From positions 24,052,697-24,116,696 of the forward strand of contig NC_134509.1 of assembly GCF_027942865.1 (NCBI RefSeq): 64,000 bases of DNA, read 5' to 3'. How positions within the stretch are numbered: position 1 is the first letter of the stretch; the number at the start of each line of letters is the position of its first letter. Shown piece by piece: positions 13,379-23,869 of this stretch. The notes under the pieces are model-generated. The model searched no databases and was not told the DNA's origin. It saw only the letters and a list, made by a program, of their open reading frames with translations. Both the position numbers and the translations under genes were made by a program. This DNA comes from Odontesthes bonariensis (Eukaryota; Chordata; Actinopteri; Atheriniformes; Atherinopsidae).

Positions 13379-13600
13379 AAATCAAAATCAAATTGATTTG
13401 TATAGGCTACAGTAGCACATTTCATGTACAAAACAATTCAAAGTACTTCAGATAAAATAAAAGCATTGCAGAAGGGAGTATAAGAAGCATTAAAAATACA
13501 TAAAAGAATATAAAGAGAAACAAATAAAATAATTTAAATTAATTTAAAACAAGCAACAGTCCAGATAAATTAAAAGATATCAAACGTAAACAAAGAAGAT
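13379..13600. repeat. AT-rich dispersed repeat fragment
   Basis: The segment TTGATTTGTATAGGCTACAG and the following motif (CAATTCAAAGTACTTCA) resemble the widespread teleost repeat with a 'tttatttgtatag...caaagtgctt' core, found at the 3' ends of SINE/LINE copies. Similar cores appear near 17106, 28988 and 57460. Family assignment is inference. Confidence 0.4.
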
Positions 13601-13609
13601 CAACTCAAG

Positions 13610-14620
13610 TTTTATTATATAAACGGAACATCTGAAGTGGTTCAACTGGCACATTTAGCAGCAGGCGGACTGGTTGTAGCCTAAATGATGCATGGCGGCC
13701 CTTCATCCATCACTGTTGGCCTTTATAATGGTCCAACTGAGAGAGGATCCAACCAGAGGGTCCGAGAATGGTCAGAAACATCACAGTGAGGACGAACCCG
13801 GATTCCTGCAGGACAGCATGACACTTCAGTTACAATCTTATTAAGAAATACGTCGGGGGCTAATGGCGTGCTTTTTCTCAACATTTCCCAGCATCTAATT
13901 TAAAACAACATATTGTAATAATAATATATTAACATTTAACTCACCGCGCCGCCTATTTTATCTTTGGGTGGCTTGTCACGGATGTACGCTGCTCGTTGTT
14001 GAACACAAATTCTGGAAAATTGAGCCCATCGAGTTTTCAGCAATCCAACAAAAAGTCCAGGCATGTTGGTCTGTGGTTAAAGAGAAAACACGTGAAATGG
14101 AGCCAAGTGGGACCTGCGCGCGCTTTAAATTGGCTCCCACACCTGATTCTGATTAGGCTACACTGCCTTCAGGTGGCACAGGACAAAAACGTTATGGGGG
14201 CAGTGTGATATTTTTGGTCTCTTGGTAATAATGGCAGTTATAAGAAGTCATTTAGAGTTTTTTTTTTGTTGTTGATGTTGTTTTGACTGAATGTCCTGAG
14301 TTATTTTGAGCCGTACTGTGGTGTTATTGTAGGTCTGAATGACTTAAATGTAATAAATGTGGTCAATAGAAATTTTAACTGGTGTCATTTTGTGATTTTC
14401 AGAGCAAAATAAAGCTCTTAAGTATTTAAATGATAATAGAATTGTTGCTTTTCTCTTCTGAAGGTGGGCAGTGTTGTTACATTATCCATGATAATGCTGA
14501 CAGAGCACAGAAAAAACTGTGAATTTTAATTGCTGAAATTATTCATATAAAATCAAATAGACCATAGAATTAAAATTGAAATAGAACTAACCCTCTTGGA
14601 AAATGCAGCTTTCATTTTGT
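13610..14620. other. Intergenic, no gene recognised
   Basis: The sequence between the zinc-finger promoter and a Tc1 fossil contains short open frames near 13968-14208 without recognisable homology. No RNA gene is seen. Confidence 0.4.
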
Positions 14621-14623
14621 AGG

Positions 14624-14625
<2 letters not shown>

Positions 14626-14654
<29 letters not shown>
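14626..14654. repeat. (AT)n microsatellite
   Basis: Uninterrupted alternating AT of about 29 bases. Confidence 0.95.
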
Positions 14655-14659
<5 letters not shown>

Positions 14660-14689
14660 TATGGTTGAAACAATGGAAATTACTGTAAA

Positions 14690-15345
14690 ATTCCATCAAG
14701 AAGGTAATTCAACATGTGGTAAACGATGTTGGTTGTTCCCAGTCAGCTTTTTCTAAGAAACCAAATGAAAAGAAACACCTAAAGAGAAGAAAGCAAGGTT
14801 ACAGAGGGTTAAAGAAAAGAAAAGAAGGCTACGGTGGGTTAAAGAGAAGAAAACAAGGCTACGGTGGGTTAAAGAAAAGAAAACAAGGTTACGGTGGGCT
14901 AAAGAGAAGCAGTCATGGACTGTGGATGATTGGATGAAAGTGATCTTTAGTGACGAATCAATCTGCATTAGACAAGGACATGATGCTGGAACTTGGTACA
15001 GCTCAAACAAAAGAAAGACAACTGTCGAAAGAAAACAAGCATATTTCCACAGTCATTGATCATATCGAGTTATTGTCAATTAATTAAAAGAAGGTTTGCT
15101 GATGCTTTGGGCATTTTTAAAGATAATAATTCAATTGCCAAAGAGTGTTCAAAACTTTTCTTGTGTAAAGACATCCCAGTGACATGGCCAACAAAGAGTC
15201 CCATCCTGCAAAGCTGATCTGTCAGCTGTTATGCAAGAAAGTTGGAACCTGATTGATGAAGAAAAAAGTTTTTTTTATTCGTAAAGTCATCAAATAATTA
15301 AAACTGTCAGAAATGTAAGAGGAGTTGCAATAAAAAATGACTTTT
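14690..15345 (+). mobile_element. Degenerate Tc1/mariner-like transposon
   Basis: Translated pieces resemble a Tc1-type transposase: VIFSDESICIRQGHDAGTW (first catalytic aspartate region), then scraps near CKADLSAVMQESWNLIDEE, which fit the C-terminal part. The part between these, including the D and E of the rest of the triad, is reduced or lost. The element is plainly dead. An in-frame 30-base tandem repeat (14781-14909) lies just before the SDES block. Confidence 0.65.
14781..14909 (+). repeat. 30-base tandem repeat, 4.3 units
   Basis: Four units of 30 bases start at 14781, 14811, 14841 and 14871, plus a 9-base partial. Units differ by a few substitutions with no indels, so all remain in one open frame and encode the ten-residue repeat LKRRKQGYGG and variants. 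Confidence 0.92.
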
Positions 15346-15349
15346 TTTG

Positions 15350-16190
15350 GGTTCATGGTTCCAACGTTTTTTCATGTGCTTGATCTGAAAAGATTCATTA
15401 ATCACAACAGCTTTATTACTTTTTTTTCAGGTATGTTTTACAAAATTCAGAATGTTACAAAACAGCTGAGTAAACTTGCTCCAAGAGCAGCGAGTCTATA
15501 TTCTTTGCCAAGGATTGTAGTACTAATCCGCTTTTCTCTCTGCCAAGATCCACCTTGTATGCCAACCTTCTTTGTTCCACCAGCGACCATCCTACTGATC
15601 AACCTAGACTTCCACCATATTAACCCAAATGCCAAACACCTACCATAGTCAGTGTTGTGCCTTTATGTCCACTTTTGCAAAGCACTTCTCAGCTTTAAAC
15701 CAAAACAAACTAGATCCCGTGGTGGCCGCCTTTGCACATCATTCATAATTCAATCTAAAGTTCAACAGAAACTGGATACAAGGATCTGAGAAGGGCTTTC
15801 AGCTGCAAAAAGAAGTCGTCTGTTTTGGTTGAGATTGAGTGATTGTAATGAAGGGAATGTTCATTACTGACTTTGGGTCACATGAGTAATGTGTAAATAA
15901 CGAGGCACAAACAAATTGTCATGTTTTATTGAATATGTATATTGACAACATGTGGGTGTGCAGGTCCTGTGTTGCCCTCAGCAGGGAAGGAGGGGGGGCC
16001 AGGCCTGTAAAAGGGAAACATCCAGTTTGTTAGTAGCCTGAAGGTTCTAATGAGTATACATTTAGCTGACGGATGTGAAACTGTGAATATGCTGTCTTGT
16101 AATTGAAATGTGTGTAAGTCACTCACCTATGTCTCCTCTCCAGGGTGCTCGGGCAAGAGTCCCTGCAGCAGTCTGCAGCATTTGTACGAT
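15350..16190. other. Intergenic, no feature recognised
   Basis: There is no recognisable gene. A 103-codon open frame at 15337-15648 has no domain or splice evidence and is taken as chance. Confidence 0.4.
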
Positions 16191-16199
16191 CCGGGTCAT

Positions 16200-16617
16200 A
16201 CCATGTGCTGATTGGTGTAGGGGGGAGTGCACCAGAATCAATGATAGGAAGTATAATTGATTGATTTAGTCCTATGGTTTCAACATACTAGGAAGTATAA
16301 TTAATTGTTTTTTATAATAGAGGGAAATGTATTTTAAGGTTTTTGTGTGTTGTTTTATGGGGATGTATAATGGGAGGAGCAGGAATCCCCTAGGGGTTTC
16401 GGTGGTAGAGCCTGAGTAAAATATAAGGCGGCCAGTTGTACCACACTCGAGAGAGCTTCCCAATTGTTAGTAATGCTGCTAGGACCACAGTGCTCCTGGA
16501 CCGGAGTATGTGTCTATGTCCAAGTCTGTCTGATATAAATGTTGGTGAATAAAACACCCGGTTGGTTCAGCACGACCTCTGCCTCAAGCCTCCTACCTTG
16601 CATATCCAGTCGCTACA
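16200..16617 (+). mobile_element. Possible solo LTR (fossil)
   Basis: The segment holds a TATA-like box (AAAATATAAGG near 16418), a polyadenylation signal (AATAAAA near 16550) and an end in GCTACA. That is the promoter-then-poly(A) order of an LTR, with no coding interior beside it. The left end is not sharply defined, and family and age are uncertain. Confidence 0.35.
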
Positions 16618-17099
16618 TGCCCATCCTCACAGTGATACAGTGAATAATTTGGCAGATGCTCGCTGTACCCGAATGCCTCGACTTTATTAATCGAATTTCT
16701 TACTACTTGGAGTTTGAAAGACAGAGATATAAAGACGACTAGTCACAGAAAAAGTATTCAGTTGAAGAGTTTGAATCGTAGATTGGAAAAATTGTCAGGA
16801 GGAATGCCAGGAAATAACTCTTCACAAATACATCTAAAAATAAATCTAATTTTCTATACCCAATTATATTTATCTGATTGTTTGTTTTTTATTTGTTGCA
16901 GCTGATTACTTTGGATATACAAAGTATATATTACATATATATGTATTGTAATAATGGGACATTCTGTGCTTCTATTTTCTCCATACCTGTCCTACAGCTC
17001 GAGGATGAGTGCTCCTTTCTCCCAAAGGTCTTACTATTACTTCAGTGTATTATTTTTCTTCTTTTTAAAATCTTTTATCCTGCCGTGCTGACTTTATGA

Positions 17100-17220
17100 C
17101 TCAACTCAACTTTATTTATATAGCTATAACTTTCAAACACAAGTGCGACCAAAAGTCCTCTGCAGAGCAACAGCCAAACTAAGACAAAAACAACCAAACA
17201 GCCAGACTGACTCTTTGAGG
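17100..17220. repeat. Short dispersed repeat fragment (tttatttatatag core)
   Basis: The phrase CAACTTTATTTATATAGC is the common 3' core of many teleost short repeats. No full element could be delimited. Confidence 0.4.
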
Positions 17221-17874
17221 GGAGAACCTCGGCACTGACGTCAAAAAATGGATTCGTCTTCCCTCCCCCTGAGGCTTTGCGCTCCACTGATGTTGCAGTT
17301 AGAAGTGGGTCGACTCGGCATTAGCTGGTGTGAGAGTTGCATTCTGGATGCTGGCTCAGTAATCCGTTTGTCTGTCTGACTATAATACAAGTTTAAACTT
17401 GTCTCATTCAAGGTAAGCACTATAATTATACTACATACTACATTTTTAAAATAATTCATAGCAGAAACTGAACTTATTTTTTAATATTTTTAGACAATGT
17501 TGACTAGGATAAGGAATTTTAATCAGTGGAAATGTTAGTTTAAGGTTAAATGAGACAAAGTTAATCCTTTTTTAATATGACTTAAAACTGAAAAATGCAG
17601 CATTAGCAGTTGCATTGTCATGACAGCATGCATCACTGCACATGCATCTCTCCAAGCTGATTAAATTATTTATTATAGTGGACCTAGCACAAGCTGTGCC
17701 ACATGAGAAAAAATGGCTTTTGGAATTAGTTTTTTTTGTTCACATTCTTGAAAAGATGACTATACATTTTGGTTGATCAATTTGTTTTCATCTAACCTTC
17801 CAGGTTACTTCTAACGTCCCTTCATACTGCAATCCTCAACACCTATTGTTATCCGAATTCTCTGACTCCGTGGC

Positions 17875-20819
17875 ATGGCAGAGGCCCTGAAACCCAGCTC
17901 TACTGAGGACGAGCTGCAGTGGAAATCCTCCAGTCGATGCAGCAGGAAGTCTGGGTACTCCAACATCTTTTCAGGGGTGAACCTGCATCAGCTGCACAGG
18001 CTATTCAGAACAGCAGGGGACAGAAATGCTGAACATAGGGCAAAGCTGGTGTGGCAAAGGATGGATGTAGATGTGGAAGGAGCAGACGATGAAAAGGAGA
18101 AGGAAGAGGAGGAGGTGGAGGATGAAATACGGCTGGCCCAGGCTTTGGTGGGGCTGAGAGTCCGAGCGAGGAAAAAGGCAGGAGTCAGGGTGGAGGGACA
18201 CGGAGAGCACAAGTGGCACAGAGCATCGGAATATCTCAGGTATGTGAAAGTGGGATGGTATTAGAATGGGCTCAGAGTTTGTGTCTTGAAATGCAGTGTG
18301 CAAACTCTTAAGTCCCTGACAAACTCACAATGCCCTCACAAGACCGTGTCCTCCTCACGCTGCACACCATAACACACACAAGCTTGTGCGGCTGTCCTTA
18401 ATGGAACAACACATTGTTTTCCATTCACTGTGTACAGCTTAAACCTGACCTAATTCTAATCATACCCATTACCAGTTTACGTCCTACCCTTACTTCAACT
18501 CACTACATTAGCCTCAACCCTTATCCTAGCCCCACAAAAGACTTCATTGAAACTAAACTTTGGTTCCCATAAGGACAAGTGGTACCGACAAGGTCAGTGA
18601 TTATACCAGAAAAGGTCCTAATGAGGTAACAAAATCAAGACCACACACACAAGTGTCACGCTCACTCTCCACATTCCTCACTTAGATGAAGTTAGTCTTG
18701 TTGGAGTTGTGATGAAGTGCCGCTGTGTAGTTGTAGTGCGTCTACAAGACGGAGCAGCATTAACAGCAGTGTACAGCTCAGTTTTTCTTGCTATGCTACT
18801 GTCGCAGCACAACTTGGGAGGAATGTGGGCTAGTCAGTCTGTTCGAGAGGTTTATTTGGATCATACACTGAAAGATCTCAGCAACTATTGAATTGTTATT
18901 AAATTTGTTCCTACATAAAAACACTTATTTAATGTACCACTATTATCAGGCCAAAATTTTACAAGTTGGTAAAGTAGACTTAGCCTACCCGGTACTTTAA
19001 AGTAGGAGATTAGATTAGATTTGAACACTTGATTTAAAATAAAAAAAAGAAGAAGAGGAAAAAAAGCCTTTACAGACATTTTAAAAAGTCTCCGCCATCT
19101 TACTCAGGAACAACAACTTACGGCTACACGAAAACGAAACGAGGTTTTTTTTTTAAAACGGGTACGAAAATTCTTGCGACCACACGGAAACGCGCTGCTG
19201 TAAAGACTCAGGTCCAGACGAAAACGGATGAAAACGATGAAACGATGCAGTACACACGCCACTGTGTCACGCCACGCTGTGAGACAATAGAGAAGTATTA
19301 AAATTGGCTCACAGCGTCAACGTGTGACTGACGCAAAAACGTTTTAGCTGTAACAATGGAAACGAAACGAGGCCGTTTTCAAACTTTCCCACTCTGGAAC
19401 CCGTTTTCAAAAACTATCGTTTTGGGGTAGTGGGAACGCCGGCTCCGTGTGGCCGCGACAGCGAAACGATAAGAAAAAGTATCGTTTACAGTGAAAAACG
19501 TTTTCGTGTAGCCGCAGCCTTAGCATATTTCAGACTATTCTCACATCTACAAAAACTGCTTCAGATCCAAAATTATTCAGCTTATTTCTTTGACTGTGAA
19601 TTAAAGCTCTGTTTGAACATACAGATGGGCTCCTGAAAAACAAAATAAAATTGTGACATCTATAATTTAGTTCTGCTTTCTTACAGTATACCATGGTAAA
19701 GTTATGATTAAAGTTTTGTTTAGCTTCCTAATGTTGCATCTATGAGGCCCACTGGTTCTTTGCTCTATACGATTGCCCTGTCTTAAAGCTGCAGTCTGCA
19801 AGATTTGTTGTTGTCATATGTAAAGTCCTACTTTTTGGCATTTTAAAAGTTTACATGATCTATCAGAACGCTTGAAGTTGAAAACGGTGACCTCCATAGT
19901 CGCAAAATGCAAGAAATGCTTATTTTTTTACCGAAAAATAAAAAGTTATTCAACTTCCTGTCCCGCCCCTTCAAAACACATGAGAACTCGTGCACGTAGA
20001 CGTGCACGCCAGATGCGCCTACACGACTCCTCATTCATCAACTCACCTGTCATTTGCGATCATGGAAGACACAGTAAGTAGACTAGCCCGTAATGAAGTT
20101 CAATAGTCTAGATAAATAAGCGTGGGGACGAGCCTACCTTGTATCGCGCGTGCACAATCGGTGATTGACAGGCAGCAGAGCCCAGCTCGTAAACCTGATT
20201 GGTTACCTTTTACCGGTCCGGTCTGCAATTTTGTAAACAAACCTGCTGGCTTTGGAGGGACCTAGCGGGACATATAGGGGACCTAGAGAACTCATTTTTT
20301 TTTGTATTGGGGTATTTAATGTACTACTTTCAGAATCCCCGGACAGTTCCAGGCATTATGCTTGAAAAAGAGTTGCAGACTGCAGCTTTAAATCATGAGG
20401 TTCTTATTGCTGTATGACGTAATGGAGGTCAGACACATCCATCTCTGACCACAAGCTCTACATTAAGGAAATTAGGACCATAAAGGAGCATCTGTGACTT
20501 TGTACTGATCCAATTACACAACCATCTTTATTTGAAAAATGTGTTAATATGCTTAAACTGTGGCTTGATGTGTAAGCTGGCATTAGTTCATCTAAACTAG
20601 GGTAACTTCTCTGTCTCTAGGGTTGAAGAGCCTCTATCTGGCTACACTCTTGAAGATGAGGAGGTTGATCTCACAAAAAGTCTGGAGGAATTTCATTTGC
20701 CGACTAAGGAAGACATTCCAGAGAATCAAAACCCCTTCAAACCATCATCATGGAGGTTGGGCGTCAGGCTGGAGGGTGCCAGGGACTCTGACCGTTACCT
20801 TCACCGCATCCTCCACTGA
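17875..20819 (+). CDS. avpi1: avpi1 (arginine vasopressin-induced protein 1-like)
   Basis: This is a small protein of the AVPI1/TCIM family, linked in mammals to vasopressin response and signalling; its biochemical role is poorly known. Coding exons are 17875-18239 (phase 2 end) and 20621-20819 (stop 20817-20819), totalling 564 bases and 187 residues. The diagnostic block is NIFSGVNLHQLHRLFRTAGD followed by RNAEHRAKLVW, and it aligns with NIFQDAELLQIQALFQRSGD...AEERAQIIW in human AVPI1 as I remember it. The end DRYLHRILH matches the human SYLHQIRH end. Residues about 63-84 are an acidic insert that splits the family domain. A noncoding first exon ending at 17412 (AAG before GTAAGC), spliced to an acceptor at 17803, is likely. 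The intron at 18240-20620 hosts two MITEs. Its position beside pi4k2a matches human 10q24, which supports the call. Confidence 0.88.
18300..18640. repeat. Degenerate dispersed repeat in avpi1 intron
   Basis: The segment contains CATTGTTTTCCATTCACTGT, then a CCTAACC-rich middle and a CCCATAAGGAC end, which resemble an old, widely scattered fish repeat. No coding content or clean termini are seen. Confidence 0.35.
19121..19514. mobile_element. hAT-like MITE with subterminal AAAACG/CGTTTT motifs
   Basis: Terminal inverted repeats are CGGCTACACGAAAACG at 19121 and its exact complement ending at 19514. The interior is crowded with AAAACG/CGTTTT and AAACGA words in both orientations, typical of hAT-type subterminal transposase-binding repeats. 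There is no coding capacity. It lies in the avpi1 intron. Superfamily assignment is inference. Confidence 0.72.
19783..20392. mobile_element. MITE with 19-base perfect terminal inverted repeats
   Basis: The ends TTAAAGCTGCAGTCTGCAA (19783-19801) and its exact complement (20374-20392) bound 610 bases without coding capacity. Both ends include TTAA, so a TTAA-type target is possible. It lies 230 bases before the last avpi1 exon. Confidence 0.78.
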
Positions 20820-21780
20820 AAATTACACACACTTGAGGACGATGAAATGAATTTGAAGACTTGGCATTCTAAAGAAAAAAGGTTTTGCATGAAAAAGGAC
20901 ATGCTGCATCACTGCTGTTTGGAGCTTCTGCTGTCATGCATATGCCTGTGTTTGTGCTGGGATTCTGCTTTGCGATAATTCGACAAACTGTTGCAGGAAA
21001 TTTAAGTGTGCTTCGAACTGTGAGTGACAACAAAATCAAACCAGTTGTGTTTGACAGAAATTGCCTGTTGTGTGACCCTGAGCTTAAACTGTTGGTGTAC
21101 AAATCGTTTCCTGTTTTGGATGTGCAGCATTAAAAGAGTAGCTCGAAAGCCGTGACGTGAAGCTTCTGAATTTGTGATACATTATCATTACAAAAAAGAA
21201 AGGATTACCATAACATATTTAAAGTTAAAGCTTTTACGCTTTTAGGTTTTAAAGCAATTAACGTTTTTAGAGCATTCAGAGCCTCTGATGTCCTTTACTT
21301 AGAATTTAAATGTTAAAACAATGAAACAATTAAAAAAATCTTCAAACCTGTATTCACTGGCTTTTTAACCCTTTTTTGAACAAGGTGGTTGGCTTGATGA
21401 TGTGATTAAGCAATCTTCCACCAACATCATGGCATCAGCAGGCTTCATGAGAATGGTGAGTTTCACTATATCACAAAGAAAGGGTAAATTAACTGTATTT
21501 ATGTAGCTTTTTTCTACTTTAGTTGACCACTTCAATATAAACACAAGAAACTTGTGCTAAAGAAAATTAAAATAAAATAAAATAAAGGACCAGACTCAGT
21601 GAATAATTCCCTACACTCCGTATTATATAGATCAATGAGCAGTGCTGACCAACATATCATTGGGGTCATCAGGTGGGAACCTCCTTTCATCAGTGTTTCG
21701 TCTAGTTGGGCCCACGACACCTCCAGGAGGCTAGACAATGACCACTGGCGTCCCAGAGTCACCCCCCTAATGCCAACCAA
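20820..21780. other. avpi1 3' flank
   Basis: This stretch probably contains the avpi1 3' UTR; AATAAA words cluster at 21567-21585. Open frames at 20885-21133 and 21393-21461 show no recognisable homology and are not called. Confidence 0.4.
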
Positions 21781-22192
21781 CACTGCCCCTCACACCACAA
21801 CAACCATAATCTACCTCAGCCTCTCACCAACTGCACACCAGTTACAGCGGGGTGGGGATGCAAACCCTGGTTCGGGTAGGGGAAGAAATAAAAGAGGTAA
21901 GAAAAGCAGGAATGGGATTCAAACCCTGGTTCGGGTAGGGGTAATGAAAGTATAGAGGGTGCCAGAGGTGGAGGAAGGACAAGACACACTAGCAGATTCA
22001 GCAGACAAACTCACCTAAACAATCCTATAATCACTAACAATGCCAGCAAAAACAAATCCATACAACTCACTCCAAGCCAATTCACTCCAAGCCAACTCAC
22101 CCAAAATGGCCGCCTGGTTTCAAAAGGATCACATGTGCCAAACCCTCCACTTAAATAGCTTGAACTTCTTCTTTGCTTTTTCAAAATTCTGT
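21781..22192 (-). mobile_element. Probable 3' tail of the RLE-type LINE
   Basis: The region lies directly 3' of the LINE frame on the minus strand. It contains a repeated phrase CAAACCCTGGTTCGGGTAGG (about 21860 and 21921). It is inferred to be the 3' untranslated part of the LINE, and its exact end is unknown. Confidence 0.45.
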
Positions 22193-23656
22193 TTACCCTA
22201 AGTGCCCCCCCTGCTGGGCCCCCCAGCTGCTATTGCATCTTCTAATCCAAATCCACTGGCTGGATTTTACTGCTTTATCTGAAACCTCCTGCACTATTTT
22301 CCTCACACTCTGTCCACTTACACCCAGCTCCCTCAACAATGAGACAACAGACTTTGCAACAAATCCTCTACATCCTACTTCCACTGGACAGATTCTAACC
22401 TTCCATCCTCGCTGCTCTGCTTCTGCCCCCAACTCCACATATCTAAGCTTTTTCCTTTCATATGCTTCCGCTACTAATTCCTCCCAAGGAACAGTCAGCT
22501 CTATGAAATAGACTCTCATTCTACTCCTTGCAACTCTCTGTACCTTGGACCCTCCTAAGTTTACCTGCCTTCGTTTATCTTCAATACCTGCAGCTAAACT
22601 TCTTAATACTTGGTCATGTCGCCATGTATATCGGCCTTGTGACAGAATAACCTTACAACCTGACAAAATATGCTTTAGAGTTGCAGTACCTGAACATAAC
22701 GAACATAACGGGTCTCCATTTACCCAGAGTTTTAGGTTCTGGGGAGTTGGCAATACATCATATGTTGCCCCTATCAAAAATCTAATACTCCTTTCCTCCA
22801 TACTCCACAGTTCTTTCCAACTAAGCTTTTTCTTTTCTACACCTTCCCAATTCACCCACCGTCCCTGCTTAGCCTGAGCCACTGCCTTTGCACCCCTTAA
22901 CATTTCTTCCTGTCTACGAATCTGCTCAACAACTAGCTTTCTCTTCTCCTTGGGACCTGCTCTACTCCACACTGGTTTGCCGGGGCCAAGCCCCAAGCCT
23001 CCCCGGCCTATTTGCACATTACCCACAATCTCTGTATGTCTAAGAGTTGCTTCTGCCTCCTGAGCTGCCAATCTTGGTTTCCACTTCCTCCCCTTGGTTG
23101 GGTTTGGAACCACCTTACTGACTACCACATCTTTACTCCCAGCTAACAGGAGCTCTGTCCTAACTTTAGTACATTTAAACTCCTCTACTAGACTAGATAC
23201 TGGGAGCTGGAGTATGCCTTTCCCATACAGTACCACAGTACTTAAACATCTAGGAACACCTAGCCACTTCCTAATATAAAAGCTAACTAATCTTTCCATT
23301 TTTTCTACAACAGATAATGGAATCTCATACACAGACAGTGGCCACATCAACCTAGGAAACAATCCAAACTGCAGACACCACAGCTTCAACTTTCCTGGAA
23401 GCACTGATTTATCTATTCTATCCAGTCCCTCAGCAACATCTTCCCGAAACTGCACTGACTGCTTTCCATCATTCATGTCTGCCTGGTACCACCTGCCTAA
23501 ACTCTTTACTGCCTTTTCCCTAATTATTGGAATGCTTTCTTCATCTATTACAAACTTTCTATCACTTAATTTCCCTCTAATTATTGAGATACTTCTAGAC
23601 TTAGTAGGTTTGATTTTCATCCCAGCCCACTTTAGATTTTTATTCAATACCACCAC
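22193..23656 (-). mobile_element. RLE-type non-LTR retrotransposon, C-terminal 487-codon open frame
   Basis: The frame is uninterrupted for 487 codons and reads as the end of a reverse transcriptase plus C-terminal domain. It has a CCHC-like knuckle (CSLCSGTATLKHILSGC), then GRYTWRHDQVL, then FIELTVPWEELVAEAYERKK and PVEVGCRGF. That order is typical of LINEs carrying a restriction-enzyme-like endonuclease (R2/R4/NeSL group; teleost Rex6 is one such). The YADD reverse-transcriptase core is upstream of the preserved part and is missing, so the copy is 5' truncated. The usual RPD-containing stretch before the IELTVPWE block is also short: RSRMRVYF stands where RPD and about ten residues are expected. 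The copy cannot be autonomous. A 208-base palindromic MITE abuts its truncated end. Confidence 0.8.
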
Positions 23657-23657
23657 G

Positions 23658-23865
23658 GAAGAGTATTAGGGCCAGGCATAATAAAAAATAATAATATTTT
23701 GCCTGTCGAGAATAAAGTCAACATGTTGAGAATAAAGTCGAATTTTTGAGAAAAAAGTCAACTCCTCTGGTCCATCATCTAATTACTTTATTCTCGACAT
23801 GTGGACTTTAATCTCGACAGGCAAAATATAAATATTTCTTCTTATGCCTGGCCCTAATACTCTTC
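23658..23865. mobile_element. Palindromic MITE
   Basis: The first 24 bases (starting GAAGAGTATTAGGGCC) are the exact complement of the last 24, and pairing continues with few mismatches for about 85 bases per arm, leaving almost no unpaired core. Internal GAGAATAAAGTC words repeat. The transcript would fold into one long hairpin. It abuts the truncated LINE end. Confidence 0.85.
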
Positions 23866-23869
23866 TGTA

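Noticed and set aside
20885-21133. 82-codon frame with hydrophobic stretch after avpi1
   Set aside because: Lies in the likely avpi1 3' UTR; no homology or conserved motif recognised.
21393-21461. Exon-like sequence with AG before and GTGAGT after, coding WLDDVIKQSSTNIMASAGFM
   Set aside because: No homology recognised, only one isolated candidate, and avpi1 already ends with a family-conserved C-terminus before it.
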